Shown here in pieces: positions 16,426 through 24,511 of a DNA stretch of 64,000 nt (positions are counted from its first letter, which is position 1; the number at the start of each line of letters is the position of its first letter). The DNA is from Bog-756 sp963769905 (lineage in GTDB: Bacteria > Actinomycetota > Acidimicrobiia > Acidimicrobiales > RAAP-2). Made by a program: the position numbers and the translations under genes. Under the pieces are notes generated by a model. It did no database searches. It worked only from the letters and a program-made list of their open reading frames with translations, and was not told the origin of the DNA. The DNA is taken from the NCBI GenBank assembly GCA_963769905.1, contig CAVYNG010000002.1:1488001-1552000 (forward strand). Reading direction: 5' to 3'.

Positions 16426-16952
16426 GGGTTCGGCGGCGCGTCCAGCTCGTAGAAGGTGACGGTGGCGCCCGGCACCTCCGTGCTCGGCAGTTCGCGCCAG
16501 TGGTGCATCCCGATCTTCTGCATCACCCTTCCGGAGGCGACGTTGTCCGTGCGGTATCGGGCGATGATCCGGTCGAGACCGAGGGGTCCGAACCCGTAGC
16601 CGAGGGCGGCGCGGGCGCCCTCGGTCGCGAGGCCCTGGCGCCACAACGCGCGGTCGATGAACCACCCGATTTCGGTCTGCCCGTTGAGCTCGGGGTCGTC
16701 GGCCACCTTGTTGAGCCCCAGCCATCCGGCAAAGTGGTGGTCCGCACGCAGCTCCGCCGCGAAGAAGCTGTACCCCTGGAGGTCCCAGAGGCCCACGTGC
16801 CACTCGAGCCAGGTCCGGCTCTCGTCGCGCTCGTAGAGGTGGCCGTCGCCGAAATACCGCTGCATGTCCGCATCGCGATGCAGCCGGTAGAGGTCATCGG
16901 CGTCCGAGATCGCCAGGGGACGCAGGGAGAGCCGCTCGGTCTCGAGCTCCAT
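16422..16952 (-). CDS. GNAT-family N-acetyltransferase (RimJ/RimL type)
   Basis: A 176-residue acetyltransferase. It begins with the typical ETERLSLRPLAISDADDLYRL, and has the central IGWFIDRALWRQGLATEGAR (acetyl-CoA pyrophosphate-binding R/Q-x-x-G-x-A) and ARYRTDNVASGRVMQKIGM near the end, all hallmarks of the Acetyltransf_3 (RimJ/RimL-like) subfamily. The substrate is unknown; members acetylate ribosomal proteins, antibiotics or small molecules. It overlaps the following frameshifted gene by four bases (GTGA). Confidence 0.9.
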   Translation of the reverse strand: MELETERLSLRPLAISDADDLYRLHRDADMQRYFGDGHLYERDESRTWLEWHVGLWDLQGYSFFAAELRADHHFAGWLGLNKVADDPELNGQTEIGWFIDRALWRQGLATEGARAALGYGFGPLGLDRIIARYRTDNVASGRVMQKIGMHHWRELPSTEVPGATVTFYELDAPPNP

Positions 16953-16976
16953 CCGAACACTCTTCCACCTCCTCGA

Positions 16977-17411
16977 TCAGCGGGCCGAGCCGGCGGGCGC
17001 ACGGTCGCGGTCGTGCCCGCCGAAGCGGTGCCAGAGGAGCACTCCGATGACGACGAGGAGGAGCCAGGGCACATGTGTCACCGACATCACCGATTCGAAC
17101 GCGAGCGCGACGAGGGCGATGGCGACGAGGAGCGGGATCAACCGCCGCCGGCGGCGGGGATGGAAGTCCTCCTCGGGCAGAGGTGGCAGATCGTCGAAGA
17201 GCCCGTCGAGGTCGGCGCGGGTGACTGCCCCGGTCGCGCGACCGAGACGGAGGTCGAACTCGCTCTGGTCGAGTCGGCCGTCGGCGAAGTGCCTCGACAG
17301 TCGCTCCCCGACCTCGTGCCGTTCGGCATCGGACACCCGAAAGTGGGCCTCCGACGCGGCACGCGCCCGGGAGCGACCCGTCGCGTCGCGCCAGTCGTAC
17401 CGGTAGCACAT
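16977..17411 (-). CDS. DUF1707 protein with C-terminal membrane helices
   Basis: A 144-residue protein. Residues about 22-75 form a DUF1707 domain (RVSDAERHEVGERLSRHFAD, then LDQSEFDLRLGRATGAVTRADL), a short helical domain found almost only in actinobacteria and often fused to membrane helices. The rest is a basic patch (PRRRRRL) and two hydrophobic segments, LIPLLVAIALVALAF and WLLLVVIGVLLW. The function of DUF1707 is not established; envelope-stress or membrane sensing is often proposed. It lies 40 bases downstream of a PspC gene on the same strand and close to a PspC-type sensor kinase. Confidence 0.85.
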   Translation of the reverse strand: MCYRYDWRDATGRSRARAASEAHFRVSDAERHEVGERLSRHFADGRLDQSEFDLRLGRATGAVTRADLDGLFDDLPPLPEEDFHPRRRRRLIPLLVAIALVALAFESVMSVTHVPWLLLVVIGVLLWHRFGGHDRDRAPAGSAR

Positions 17412-17417
17412 CCGAAG

Positions 17418-17424
17418 TCCTCCT
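17418..17424 (-). promoter_or_regulatory. Ribosome-binding site fixing the DUF1707 start
   Basis: AGGAGGA on the minus strand lies six bases before the ATG at 17411. It favours that start over the in-frame ATG at 17447, which would overlap or abut the PspC gene end. Confidence 0.6.
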
Positions 17425-17451
17425 CGTTCGTCCTGACGGGTCAGCATCTGC

Positions 17452-17781
17452 TCACCGGGCGCGCTCGCGGGCCAGCAGTTCCTCGGCCAGCGAGACGTCG
17501 GCGTCCTCTTCGGGGACGAGCAGCCAGGCAGCCAGATAGACGGGCACCGCCAGCCCACCGAGGACAGCCAACGCGACGAAGGCGACTCGCACCAGGGTTG
17601 GGTCGACGTCGAAGAAGTCGGCCAGCCCCGCAGCGACCCCGGCCAACATCCGGCCGTCGCGGCGACGGTAGAGGCGGCCGGTCTTGAGGGAATTGTCGGT
17701 CGCTCGCGGGCCGGTCTGCTCCTCCGGGATCGATTCCGAATCACCCTGCCCCGAGGGGCCTGAACCTGAAGTCATCTCCAT
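17452..17781 (-). CDS. PspC-domain membrane protein
   Basis: A protein of about 109 residues with a polar N-terminus and a PspC domain: LYRRRDGRMLAGVAAGLADF, then DVDPTLVRVAFVALAVLGGL and PVYLAAWLLVPEED. PspC in enterobacteria is a membrane toxin-sensor of phage-shock response; actinobacterial PspC domains are often tied to two-component systems, as here. The start is at 17781 (ATG, GGGCGGC upstream); a longer frame to 18009 looks non-coding and overlaps the leader of the divergent sensor kinase. It is followed by the DUF1707 gene, so the two are likely co-transcribed. Confidence 0.88.
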   Translation of the reverse strand: MEMTSGSGPSGQGDSESIPEEQTGPRATDNSLKTGRLYRRRDGRMLAGVAAGLADFFDVDPTLVRVAFVALAVLGGLAVPVYLAAWLLVPEEDADVSLAEELLARERAR

Positions 17782-18028
17782 GCCGCCCAGCATGAAGGGC
17801 ACGAAGCGAGGAGACCATCCGGAGCGTCCCGGGTCGGCCCCGTAGCGCATCCGGGCCCCGATCCGGGATGTCCCTGATGGATGGGGGCATTCCGGTGCGC
17901 GAACATCGGGTATCGCCGAGTCGACCGATCCCGAGACGACGGTCCCCGATCCCCGGACCGGCGGGGCCCCGGGCTGCCGTCGGGAGTGGAGCGGTTGGTA
18001 CGCGGGCACGGGTGCGACCGACCAATGG

Positions 18029-19291
18029 GTGGCTCGCGGCCATCGTGGCCGTCACGGCCACTTCCGGATGCGGGGTCCGTTTCGCCGCAGCCGCGGGGTC
18101 CGTGTGGTCGCCGGGGTCTGTGGCGGCCTCTCGCAGGCGACGGGCATCGACGTGACCCTGCTCCGGATCGCGGTGGTGCTCCTTGCCCTCGGAAGCGGAA
18201 TCGGGGTTCTCGTCTATGCCGTGGCGTGGCTCCTCGTCCCCCTGGAAGGGGAAGACACGACCATCCTGACCCGGGCGGTGAACGACCGTCGCGGGATCCG
18301 GCTGGTGATCGCGGTGATCCCGGTGCTGCTCCTCGTGCAGGTTCTCGCCGGATCGCGTCACATCGGGTACCTCGGCTCGATCAGCTGGCCCATTTTCCTC
18401 GTGGCAGCCGGCGCCATCCTGATCAGCCGCAATGCGAGCGAGGACGAGCGGGGTTGGATCAGCCACGAGTTGGTGCCCATGCTCCACGTGGGCACGCGCC
18501 ACCGGACCCGCTGGTCGATCGTGGCCCGGATCGTGGTCGGGCTCGCGGTGGGCATCGGGGGGGCGCTCCTGCTGTTCCTCGGCCACCCGACCGGTGCTCT
18601 CGTCGGCCCGATCGTGGGGTCCCTGCTGGTGGTGGCGGCGCTGGTCGTCCTCTTCGGACCCTGGTGGCTCGGGCTCATCCGCGACCTGTTGGCGGAACGC
18701 CAGGCGCGGGCGTTGGCCGAGGAGCGCGCGCAGATGGCGGCCCACGTGCACGACTCGGTCCTTCAGACCCTGGCACTCATCCAGCGCTCCGCCGACGACC
18801 CCCAACACGTGGTCCGCCTCGCGCGAGCCCAGGAGCGGGAACTGCGGTCGTGGCTCTTCGGCGGGCGGCCGCCCGGCACCGTCGGCGAGGACGCCTCGAC
18901 CTTGGCCGAGGGGATCGAGGTGATCCAGCGCCAGATCGAGGCCGACCACGGCGTGACCATCCAGGTCGTCGTGGTCGGCGACTGCCCACTTTCGGATCCC
19001 TTGCGCGCCTTGCTCGACGCGGCCCGCGAAGCGACGGTCAACGCCGCGAAGTGGTCGGGTGCGCCGCAGGTCGCGATCTTCGCGGAGGTCGACGCCGGGT
19101 CGGTCATGCTCTACGTGCGCGACCGCGGTCGGGGCTTCGATCCGGCCGCGGTGGGCGACGACCACCAGGGCATCGCGCACTCGATCCGGGCGAGGGTCGC
19201 GCGGTTCGGCGGATCGGCGGTCATCCACTCCGCGCCCGGAGAAGGGACCGAGGTCGAACTCTCGATGCCGCGGCGCGCCCCCGCCGCATGA
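18029..19291 (+). CDS. PspC-domain sensor histidine kinase (NarL/LiaS-type)
   Basis: A 420-residue membrane sensor kinase. Residues about 14-75 form a PspC domain (RGVRVVAGVCGGLSQATGI, then YAVAWLLVPLEGED), followed by further hydrophobic segments (residues about 95-215). The dimerisation/phosphoacceptor helix AAHVHDSVLQTLALIQ contains H241, and a C-terminal HATPase domain has REATVNAAKWSG and DRGRGFDP, ending in GEGTEVELSMP. It begins at a GTG (18029). Its stop overlaps the response-regulator ATG as ATGA. It is divergent from the separate PspC and DUF1707 genes, which are the obvious candidates for partner or target. Confidence 0.92.
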   Translation: MARGHRGRHGHFRMRGPFRRSRGVRVVAGVCGGLSQATGIDVTLLRIAVVLLALGSGIGVLVYAVAWLLVPLEGEDTTILTRAVNDRRGIRLVIAVIPVLLLVQVLAGSRHIGYLGSISWPIFLVAAGAILISRNASEDERGWISHELVPMLHVGTRHRTRWSIVARIVVGLAVGIGGALLLFLGHPTGALVGPIVGSLLVVAALVVLFGPWWLGLIRDLLAERQARALAEERAQMAAHVHDSVLQTLALIQRSADDPQHVVRLARAQERELRSWLFGGRPPGTVGEDASTLAEGIEVIQRQIEADHGVTIQVVVVGDCPLSDPLRALLDAAREATVNAAKWSGAPQVAIFAEVDAGSVMLYVRDRGRGFDPAAVGDDHQGIAHSIRARVARFGGSAVIHSAPGEGTEVELSMPRRAPAA

Positions 19292-19947
19292 GGGCGGCCC
19301 GACCTCGGGTCTTCCTCGTCGACGACCACGCGATGTTCCGCTCGGGCGTCCGGGCAGAGCTCGGCGACTCCGTCGAGTTCGTCGGAGAGGCGGACGAGGC
19401 CGAGGCGGCGATCGAACTCATCGGTGAGCGCCTCCCGGACGTGGTGCTGCTCGACGTCCACCTGCCGGGGGGAGGCGGCCAGGCGGTGTTGCAGGGCGTG
19501 ACCCCGGTCCACCCGGAGGTGCAGTTCCTCGCGCTCTCGGTATCCGACGCGCCCGAGGACGTGATCGGCGTGATCAGGGCCGGCGCCCGTGGCTACGTGA
19601 CGAAGACCATTTCGGGGAAGGAGCTGCGACAGGCGATCGACAGGGTGGCCGCCGGCGACGCGGTCTTCTCGCCGCGGCTCGCCGGCTTCGTGCTCGACGC
19701 ATTCGCCCACGACGCGGTGCCCTCGTCGGTGGCCGCCGGCATCGACCCCGAACTCGAACAGCTGTCTCCTCGCGAGCGCGAGGTCCTCCGTCTCATCGCC
19801 CGGGGCTACACCTACAAGGAGGTGGCGCGTGAGCTCACCATCTCCGCGCGCACCGTCGAGTCACACGTCTCCTCGGTGCTCCGGAAACTCCAGCTGTCGA
19901 CCCGCCACGAGCTGACCCGTTGGGCCACCGAGCGCCGGATCGTCTGA
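19288..19947 (+). CDS. Response regulator, NarL/FixJ family
   Basis: A 219-residue regulator. The receiver domain has the acidic pair in VFLVDDHAMFRSG, the phosphoacceptor D56 in VVLLDVHLPG and the conserved lysine in GYVTKTISG. A LuxR-type helix-turn-helix follows (LSPREREVLRLIARGYTYKE, ISARTVESHVSSVLRKL). It is translated from an ATG overlapping the kinase stop (ATGA), making a clear two-component pair. A likely target, by position, is the PspC/DUF1707 operon 1.5 kb upstream. Only three bases separate its stop from the stop of the convergent DUF2252 gene. Confidence 0.94.
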   Translation: MRAARPRVFLVDDHAMFRSGVRAELGDSVEFVGEADEAEAAIELIGERLPDVVLLDVHLPGGGGQAVLQGVTPVHPEVQFLALSVSDAPEDVIGVIRAGARGYVTKTISGKELRQAIDRVAAGDAVFSPRLAGFVLDAFAHDAVPSSVAAGIDPELEQLSPREREVLRLIARGYTYKEVARELTISARTVESHVSSVLRKLQLSTRHELTRWATERRIV

Positions 19948-19950
19948 GGT

Positions 19951-21447
19951 TCACACCCCGGTGACCGCCTCGAGGCGACCTGCCTTCACCGCCTTCGCCA
20001 GCGCGTCGTAGTCGCGCTCGTTCTGGTCGGCGTAGCGTTCCGAAAAGCCGGCAACGGCGCGCTCGAACCGGTCGTTGCGTCCGAGGTAGGCGGAGATCGC
20101 GATCCGGTCACCCCACCGCGCGTGGGCGCGAGCGAGGGTCGCGCCACAGATACGGGCGTAGAGGGTTGCCCCTGCGACCAGCAGGACGTCGACGTCGGGC
20201 CCACCCTTCCAATCGTGGAGCTGGCGGACGTAGTAGTCGCGGGTCCCCCCGTCGAGACCCTCGATCCGCTGCCACCCGAGGAACGCGTCGGTCGCGCCCT
20301 GCATCAGGCGCTGCCCCGCCACGACGCGGGTGCCGTGGTGGGCGAACCCGCTCGGTCCGAGGTAACGCTCGAGGACCGAGGGTTGGGCCTCCTTCACCTG
20401 GAGGATCAACGGATCGCGGTCGTCGCGCCCCACGAGCAGGAGGATGTAGCAGCGAGTTCCCACACTCCCCACTCCGACCACCTTTCGGGCGGCGTGGACG
20501 TACCGGAACTCCTCGAGCGGGTGGTGCTCCACTCCGAGCGTGCGTCGGTACGAGGCGAGCAGGTCCTTGACGAAGGTTTCGCTCTGTTCCCACGCGGAGC
20601 CCGGCTCGACGAGGTCTTCGACGGGCACGATCAGCGGCGGATCCGCGACGATGCGAAGGTCGTCCCCGACGGCGCCGACCCGACGGGTGAACACCCTGAC
20701 GTGGTCGCGGGAACGGGCCTTCTCGACCGAACCGACCAGGTGGCGATGCTCTTTGCGGCTCAGGCGGCCGGTCCGGACCTCCGCCCGCACTTCGTCGAGC
20801 AGATGACCCACCTCGAGGTGCTCGTACCAGGCCTCGAGCGTGCCGGCGTCGGCGGCACGCCGCATGCGGATGCCGTACTCGCGCACGCACTCACGCACGA
20901 TCTCACGTCGGTCGTTGCGAGCGAAGCCTCGGGAACGACCCATGATCTCGAAGCTCGCCGCAAGTCGCTTGAGGTCCCACTCCCACGGGCCCGGAAGGGT
21001 CTCGTCGAAGTCGTTGATATCGAAGATCATCCTTCGTTCGGGTGTGGCGAACAGTCCGAAGTTCGAGAGATGGGCGTCACCGCAGAGCTGCACCGTCACC
21101 CCGGTGACCGGCGACACGGCCAAGTCACCGGTCATCACCGCGGCGGCGCCGCGGAAGAAGGTGAACGGCGACTCGAGCATCCGTCCGTAGCGGATCGGCA
21201 CCAGCTCTTTCACCCGGTCCGCGCTCTGCTCGCGGAGCAGGGTCACCGGGTCGGAACGACCCGGTGACGGCTCGAACCTTCCGTGGCTCGACCTCGGTGT
21301 GGTGGCCCGCGCCGCCTTGCCGCGGGCGATCCGCTCTTCGACCGTCAGTCGCCGGCGACGCCACCAGGCGGAAAAGGCCCGCTCAGGGTTTCCACCCGAC
21401 GGCGCATCGACGTCGGGCGGGGTGGCGGGCTTCGCGACCTCGGTCAT
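19951..21447 (-). CDS. DUF2252 protein, copy A
   Basis: A protein of about 498 residues of the DUF2252 family, which has a protein-kinase-like fold in structure-based classifications but no settled function. Conserved blocks include VKELVPIRYGRMLESPFTFF, FRGAAAVM, QLCGDAHLSNFG, FDINDFDETLPGPWEWDLKR (kinase-like catalytic-loop region) and RKVVGVGSVGTRC. I chose the ATG at 21447 because GGAGAA lies seven bases upstream of it; the frame extends to 21468. It is divergent from a PPK2 gene, with about 150 bases between them. A second, clearly paralogous copy lies at 58381-59799. Confidence 0.9.
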   Translation of the reverse strand: MTEVAKPATPPDVDAPSGGNPERAFSAWWRRRRLTVEERIARGKAARATTPRSSHGRFEPSPGRSDPVTLLREQSADRVKELVPIRYGRMLESPFTFFRGAAAVMTGDLAVSPVTGVTVQLCGDAHLSNFGLFATPERRMIFDINDFDETLPGPWEWDLKRLAASFEIMGRSRGFARNDRREIVRECVREYGIRMRRAADAGTLEAWYEHLEVGHLLDEVRAEVRTGRLSRKEHRHLVGSVEKARSRDHVRVFTRRVGAVGDDLRIVADPPLIVPVEDLVEPGSAWEQSETFVKDLLASYRRTLGVEHHPLEEFRYVHAARKVVGVGSVGTRCYILLLVGRDDRDPLILQVKEAQPSVLERYLGPSGFAHHGTRVVAGQRLMQGATDAFLGWQRIEGLDGGTRDYYVRQLHDWKGGPDVDVLLVAGATLYARICGATLARAHARWGDRIAISAYLGRNDRFERAVAGFSERYADQNERDYDALAKAVKAGRLEAVTGV

Positions 21448-21598
21448 GTCGGTTCTCCGAAGGTGCACATGGCACGATCATTCTGCCGCGAGCAGGCCGG
21501 CCCGGTGGCCCGGTGGTTGACTTGGTCCACGCGAAGACGACGCACAAGGGACCGGACGATGGCGGCCACCAGGGTCGACAGGGACGAGAGAGAGACAC

Positions 21599-22456
21599 AT
21601 GTCCAAGGGGGACGGCGGCGGGAAGGGTGCCGGCGGGAAGCACGTCGAAGCAAGAGGAAGTGACGAGCCGGGTGACCCATTGCCCAAGCTGACGAGGAGA
21701 GAGTACGAGCGCGAGATGCGCACCCTTCACGGCGAACTCGTCGCCATGCAGGAATGGGTCAAGCGCACCGGCGCCAAGATCTGCATCGTCTTCGAGGGTC
21801 GTGACACGGCCGGAAAGGGCGGGACGATCAAGCGGATCACCGAGCGGGTCAGTCCCCGGGTGTTCCGCGTGGTGGCCCTCCCCGCACCCAACGAGCGCGA
21901 GAAGTCACAGATGTACATACAGCGCTACATCACGCAACTGCCGGCCGCCGGCGAGGTGGTCATCTTCGACCGCAGTTGGTACAACCGGGCCGGAGTCGAG
22001 CTGGTCATGGGGTTCTGCACACCGCAGCAGACCGACCGGTTTCTCGAGCAGGCCCCGGAGGTGGAGAGAGCGATGGTGGAGTCCGGCATCATCGTGCTCA
22101 AGTACTGGCTCGAGGTGAGCCAGGAGGAACAGACCCGACGCCTCGAAAGCCGCATTCACGATCCGCGGAAGATCTGGAAGCTCTCCGATATGGATCTCAA
22201 GTCCTACAGCCGTTGGTACGACTACTCGAGAGCGCGGGACGCGATGTTCGCCGCGACCGATACGGCGTGGGCTCCTTGGTTCGTCGCCCATACCGACGAC
22301 AAGCGGCGTGGACGGTTGAACATCATCCGCCACCTGCTGAGCCAGATCCGGTACGAGCCCCTCGATGCCGGTGACATCACGCTGCCCAAACGCCAGCACT
22401 CCGGCCGCTACGTGGAGGCCAACCTACCGCTGCGCTACATCCCCACGCCGTTCTGA
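21599..22456 (+). CDS. ppk2: Polyphosphate kinase 2 (PPK2) family protein
   Basis: A 285-residue PPK2 enzyme, which transfers phosphate between polyphosphate and nucleoside mono- or diphosphates. It has the P-loop FEGRDTAGKGG at residues 66-75, the lid-like RVVALPAPNEREKSQMY, Walker B VVIFDRSWYNRAGVE and KYWLEVSQEEQTRRLESR. A short Gly/Lys-rich N-terminus precedes the domain. Single-domain proteins of this length belong to class I (nucleoside diphosphate-acting) in most cases, but the class is not certain from sequence alone. It is divergent from DUF2252 copy A; a functional link is possible but not shown. Confidence 0.93.
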   Translation: MSKGDGGGKGAGGKHVEARGSDEPGDPLPKLTRREYEREMRTLHGELVAMQEWVKRTGAKICIVFEGRDTAGKGGTIKRITERVSPRVFRVVALPAPNEREKSQMYIQRYITQLPAAGEVVIFDRSWYNRAGVELVMGFCTPQQTDRFLEQAPEVERAMVESGIIVLKYWLEVSQEEQTRRLESRIHDPRKIWKLSDMDLKSYSRWYDYSRARDAMFAATDTAWAPWFVAHTDDKRRGRLNIIRHLLSQIRYEPLDAGDITLPKRQHSGRYVEANLPLRYIPTPF

Positions 22457-22469
22457 GCAGCGCTCGAGG

Positions 22470-22952
22470 TCAGAGCTCGACAGGGGTGTATTCCTCGATT
22501 CCGAGCACCGTGAGCGCCCGACCGAGTCCGAGGTAGGCCGCGAGGCACATGGTCAGATCGAGGATCTCGGCGTCGGTGAACGCGGCACGCAATCGTACGA
22601 ACACTTCCTCGTCGATGGAGGGATGGTCGGCGGCGAAACGAGCGGCATACTCGATGGCGAGCCGCTGGCGCTCGGTGTAGCCGGCGTAGGACTCGTAGTC
22701 GTCGAGATGCGAATAGAGGTCTTCCTCGACACCGGCTGCCCTGACAGAGTCGGCCCGGAAGGTCGAACAAGCGTTGCAGACGTTCAGCTGGGCGATCTTC
22801 ATACGTGCAACTTCACGCTCGGACGGCGGAAGGATGCTCGATCCGTACACCGTGCGCACCATGGTCTCGACCATCGCACCCATCTCGGGCCGGAGGTGCC
22901 AGACCCGTGCGGCCTCTCCCCCAGGACCATCAGGTATCTCGATCCGAGGCAT
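22470..22952 (-). CDS. Carboxymuconolactone decarboxylase/AhpD-like protein
   Basis: A 160-residue all-helical protein. The redox motif is C59-N-A-C62 in LNVCNACSTFRAD, as in AhpD-like alkylhydroperoxidases, with the downstream TERQRLAIEYAARFAADHP and FTDAEILDLTMCLAAYLGLG typical of CMD-family proteins in actinobacteria. The expected histidine two residues after the CxxC pair is replaced (T64), so peroxidase activity is unsure. It converges with ppk2 and is the last gene of normal composition before the accessory stretch. Confidence 0.88.
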   Translation of the reverse strand: MPRIEIPDGPGGEAARVWHLRPEMGAMVETMVRTVYGSSILPPSEREVARMKIAQLNVCNACSTFRADSVRAAGVEEDLYSHLDDYESYAGYTERQRLAIEYAARFAADHPSIDEEVFVRLRAAFTDAEILDLTMCLAAYLGLGRALTVLGIEEYTPVEL

Positions 22953-23014
22953 CCCCTCAGCTTAAGTGCACATGGAAGCTCAACCTGTCTCCGTATCCAC
23001 GGGCGGCCTGAACT

Positions 23015-23054
23015 GCGCGGGGTGCCCGGTGGGCGCCCACCGGGCACCCCGCGC
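23015..23054. terminator. Perfect 40-base palindrome, probable transcription terminator
   Basis: The 20 bases from 23015 are exactly complementary to the 20 bases ending at 23054, centred between 23034 and 23035 (GGGC/GCCC). It lies about 30 bases after the stop of the Hcp-like gene on the minus strand. No T-run follows on either strand, so classical U-tract termination is not evident; a strong hairpin without U-tract is a known actinobacterial terminator form. A protein-binding or cruciform site is the alternative. Confidence 0.6.
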
Positions 23055-23085
23055 GCTGTCGAGGCTCGGTCGGAACCGACCAGCG

Positions 23086-23910
23086 CTAGCAGGACTGCTG
23101 AAGGTTGATGTCGAAGCAAGTCAGGATCGGGGGCGCGAACGTCCCATCCGAGTTCTGCTGGGCGTAGCTGATACTCATCTGGCTGTACTGGAAGGTCGCC
23201 TCTTCTTCGGGAATGTCACCGCCGCCCAGCCACTGGACGCCTGTGACATACACATTCGAGAAGGTGAAGCTGAGGTAGTCCTGCGAGGCTCCTGCCTTCC
23301 TCATGCTCAGGGTGGCGGTTGTGAAGTGCCCACCGCTGCCCGCCAAAACCATGAACTGGGGCGAAGCCTTGTCGACGCGCTTCACGATGGAGAGCTGCTG
23401 CCCGCTCGCACCCTGGCCCGTCGCCGAGTGGCTTGCGGCACAACTCGATCCCGCAGCCGACCCGGCCAATCCGAGGGACCACGAGAGCACTTCGATCTGA
23501 CCAGTGTGGTTCGGGTCGGTCGACTCCCCGGGAATGCCCGGGATGTTCAGAAATGCTTGCGTCGCGGAGGAGGACGGTGTTCCCGAACCACTCGGCCCCG
23601 GAGGCTGCGGACACGGGCTCGCAAACTCCGATGCGGCGGGAAGGTTGACCACGCTCGCCTGACCGACCGGACCCTGGGGGCCCGCTTGACCGGCAGAACC
23701 TTGCGAGTTCCACGAGATCTGGCTCGTCCCGCCCGGGCACGACGGCGCCGCCACGCCCACGTCGATCAGCTTCCCCGATCTGAGGCACGCGTAGTAGGTC
23801 GAGCCACCTGTGCTCGCGCCGGCGGTGACTGCTGCCGTAACTCCCACTGCCAGCACGGCGGTGGCAACTGTCGCGATGACCAACAGCGTCGCCTGTTTGC
23901 TGAATTTCAT
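23086..23910 (-). CDS. Secreted Hcp-domain protein with a short collagen-like stretch
   Basis: A 274-residue exported protein. Residues 1-34 are a basic start plus a hydrophobic helix (LLVIATVATAVLAVGVTAAV), a signal peptide or anchor. Residues 39-70 carry the actinobacterial YYACLRSGKL...CPGG...ISWN motif, followed by a collagen-like stretch GSAGQAGPQGPVGQ (71-84). From about 119 to 255 lies an Hcp-like domain: FLNIPGIPGESTD, GQIEVLSWSLGL, LSIVKRVDKASPQF and SYLSFTF-type strands near VYVTGVQW. Hcp is the tube protein of type VI secretion, but no T6SS gene is here; in actinobacteria such domains occur in lone secreted proteins. Function unknown. Confidence 0.82.
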   Translation of the reverse strand: MKFSKQATLLVIATVATAVLAVGVTAAVTAGASTGGSTYYACLRSGKLIDVGVAAPSCPGGTSQISWNSQGSAGQAGPQGPVGQASVVNLPAASEFASPCPQPPGPSGSGTPSSSATQAFLNIPGIPGESTDPNHTGQIEVLSWSLGLAGSAAGSSCAASHSATGQGASGQQLSIVKRVDKASPQFMVLAGSGGHFTTATLSMRKAGASQDYLSFTFSNVYVTGVQWLGGGDIPEEEATFQYSQMSISYAQQNSDGTFAPPILTCFDINLQQSC

Positions 23911-23916
23911 CGGTCG

Positions 23917-23922
23917 CTCCTT
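23917..23922 (-). promoter_or_regulatory. Ribosome-binding site for the Hcp-domain gene
   Basis: AAGGAG on the minus strand sits six bases before the ATG at 23910. It supports that start rather than the in-frame ATG at 23949, and places the basic residues and hydrophobic helix right at the N-terminus, as needed for a signal peptide. Confidence 0.6.
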
Positions 23923-24511
23923 CTCGCTCGGTTGGCGACTCAGGGGCAACGCGCCTCAGCGTCGCAAACGACGGACGCGCCCATTGTCAACGGCCCATGG
24001 CGAGCAAGGCAACGATGAAATGACATGAAGGTCGCGCCCGCATGTGACCGGTGAGCGAAGAAACAACGTTGATTCCACCCGCCATCCGCAGTCGGAACGG
24101 CGTCGGTGCGCGAAAAGGGGCCCGGAGCGGCGGGTCCCATACTCGCTGGGGACCGGCTGCTTCTACGGGCCTCGCTCCACAGCCTGATGGCATTCGCCGC
24201 CCCCGTCAAGGGCCAATGCTCGCGACACCGGTTTTGTGTGTTGCGTCAAGAAGTCGGCAGGGCGACCGCGACCGTGGCCGCAGGCGCGTGGACAATTCGT
24301 GTCGCGCGCTGCCCTACGTGGAGGGTCGCCCGCTCAGAGATGTTGTTCGCTCGACACGACCTTGCGACTCCGCGGGGAGTCGCTCCTGCGAGGCGAGGCC
24401 GTGACCGAACCGGGTGGTCAGAGCAGTCGGAGGGTCACTGGTGCCCGGCGACCACATCGTTTGTCGACATGTTCGGGGTCGTCGTGTGGGTCTCGAGCTG
24501 CTTCGGGCGCT
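23923..24511. other. Region of about 590 bases without a supported gene
   Basis: Between the Hcp-domain gene leader and a VOC fragment. Open frames on both strands exist (for example about 110 codons on the plus strand from 24051) but their products are Arg/Gly/Ser-rich and resemble nothing I know. The base composition looks lower in G+C than the housekeeping genes. It presumably includes the promoter of the Hcp-domain gene near its left end; I cannot point to -35/-10 boxes. Confidence 0.5.
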
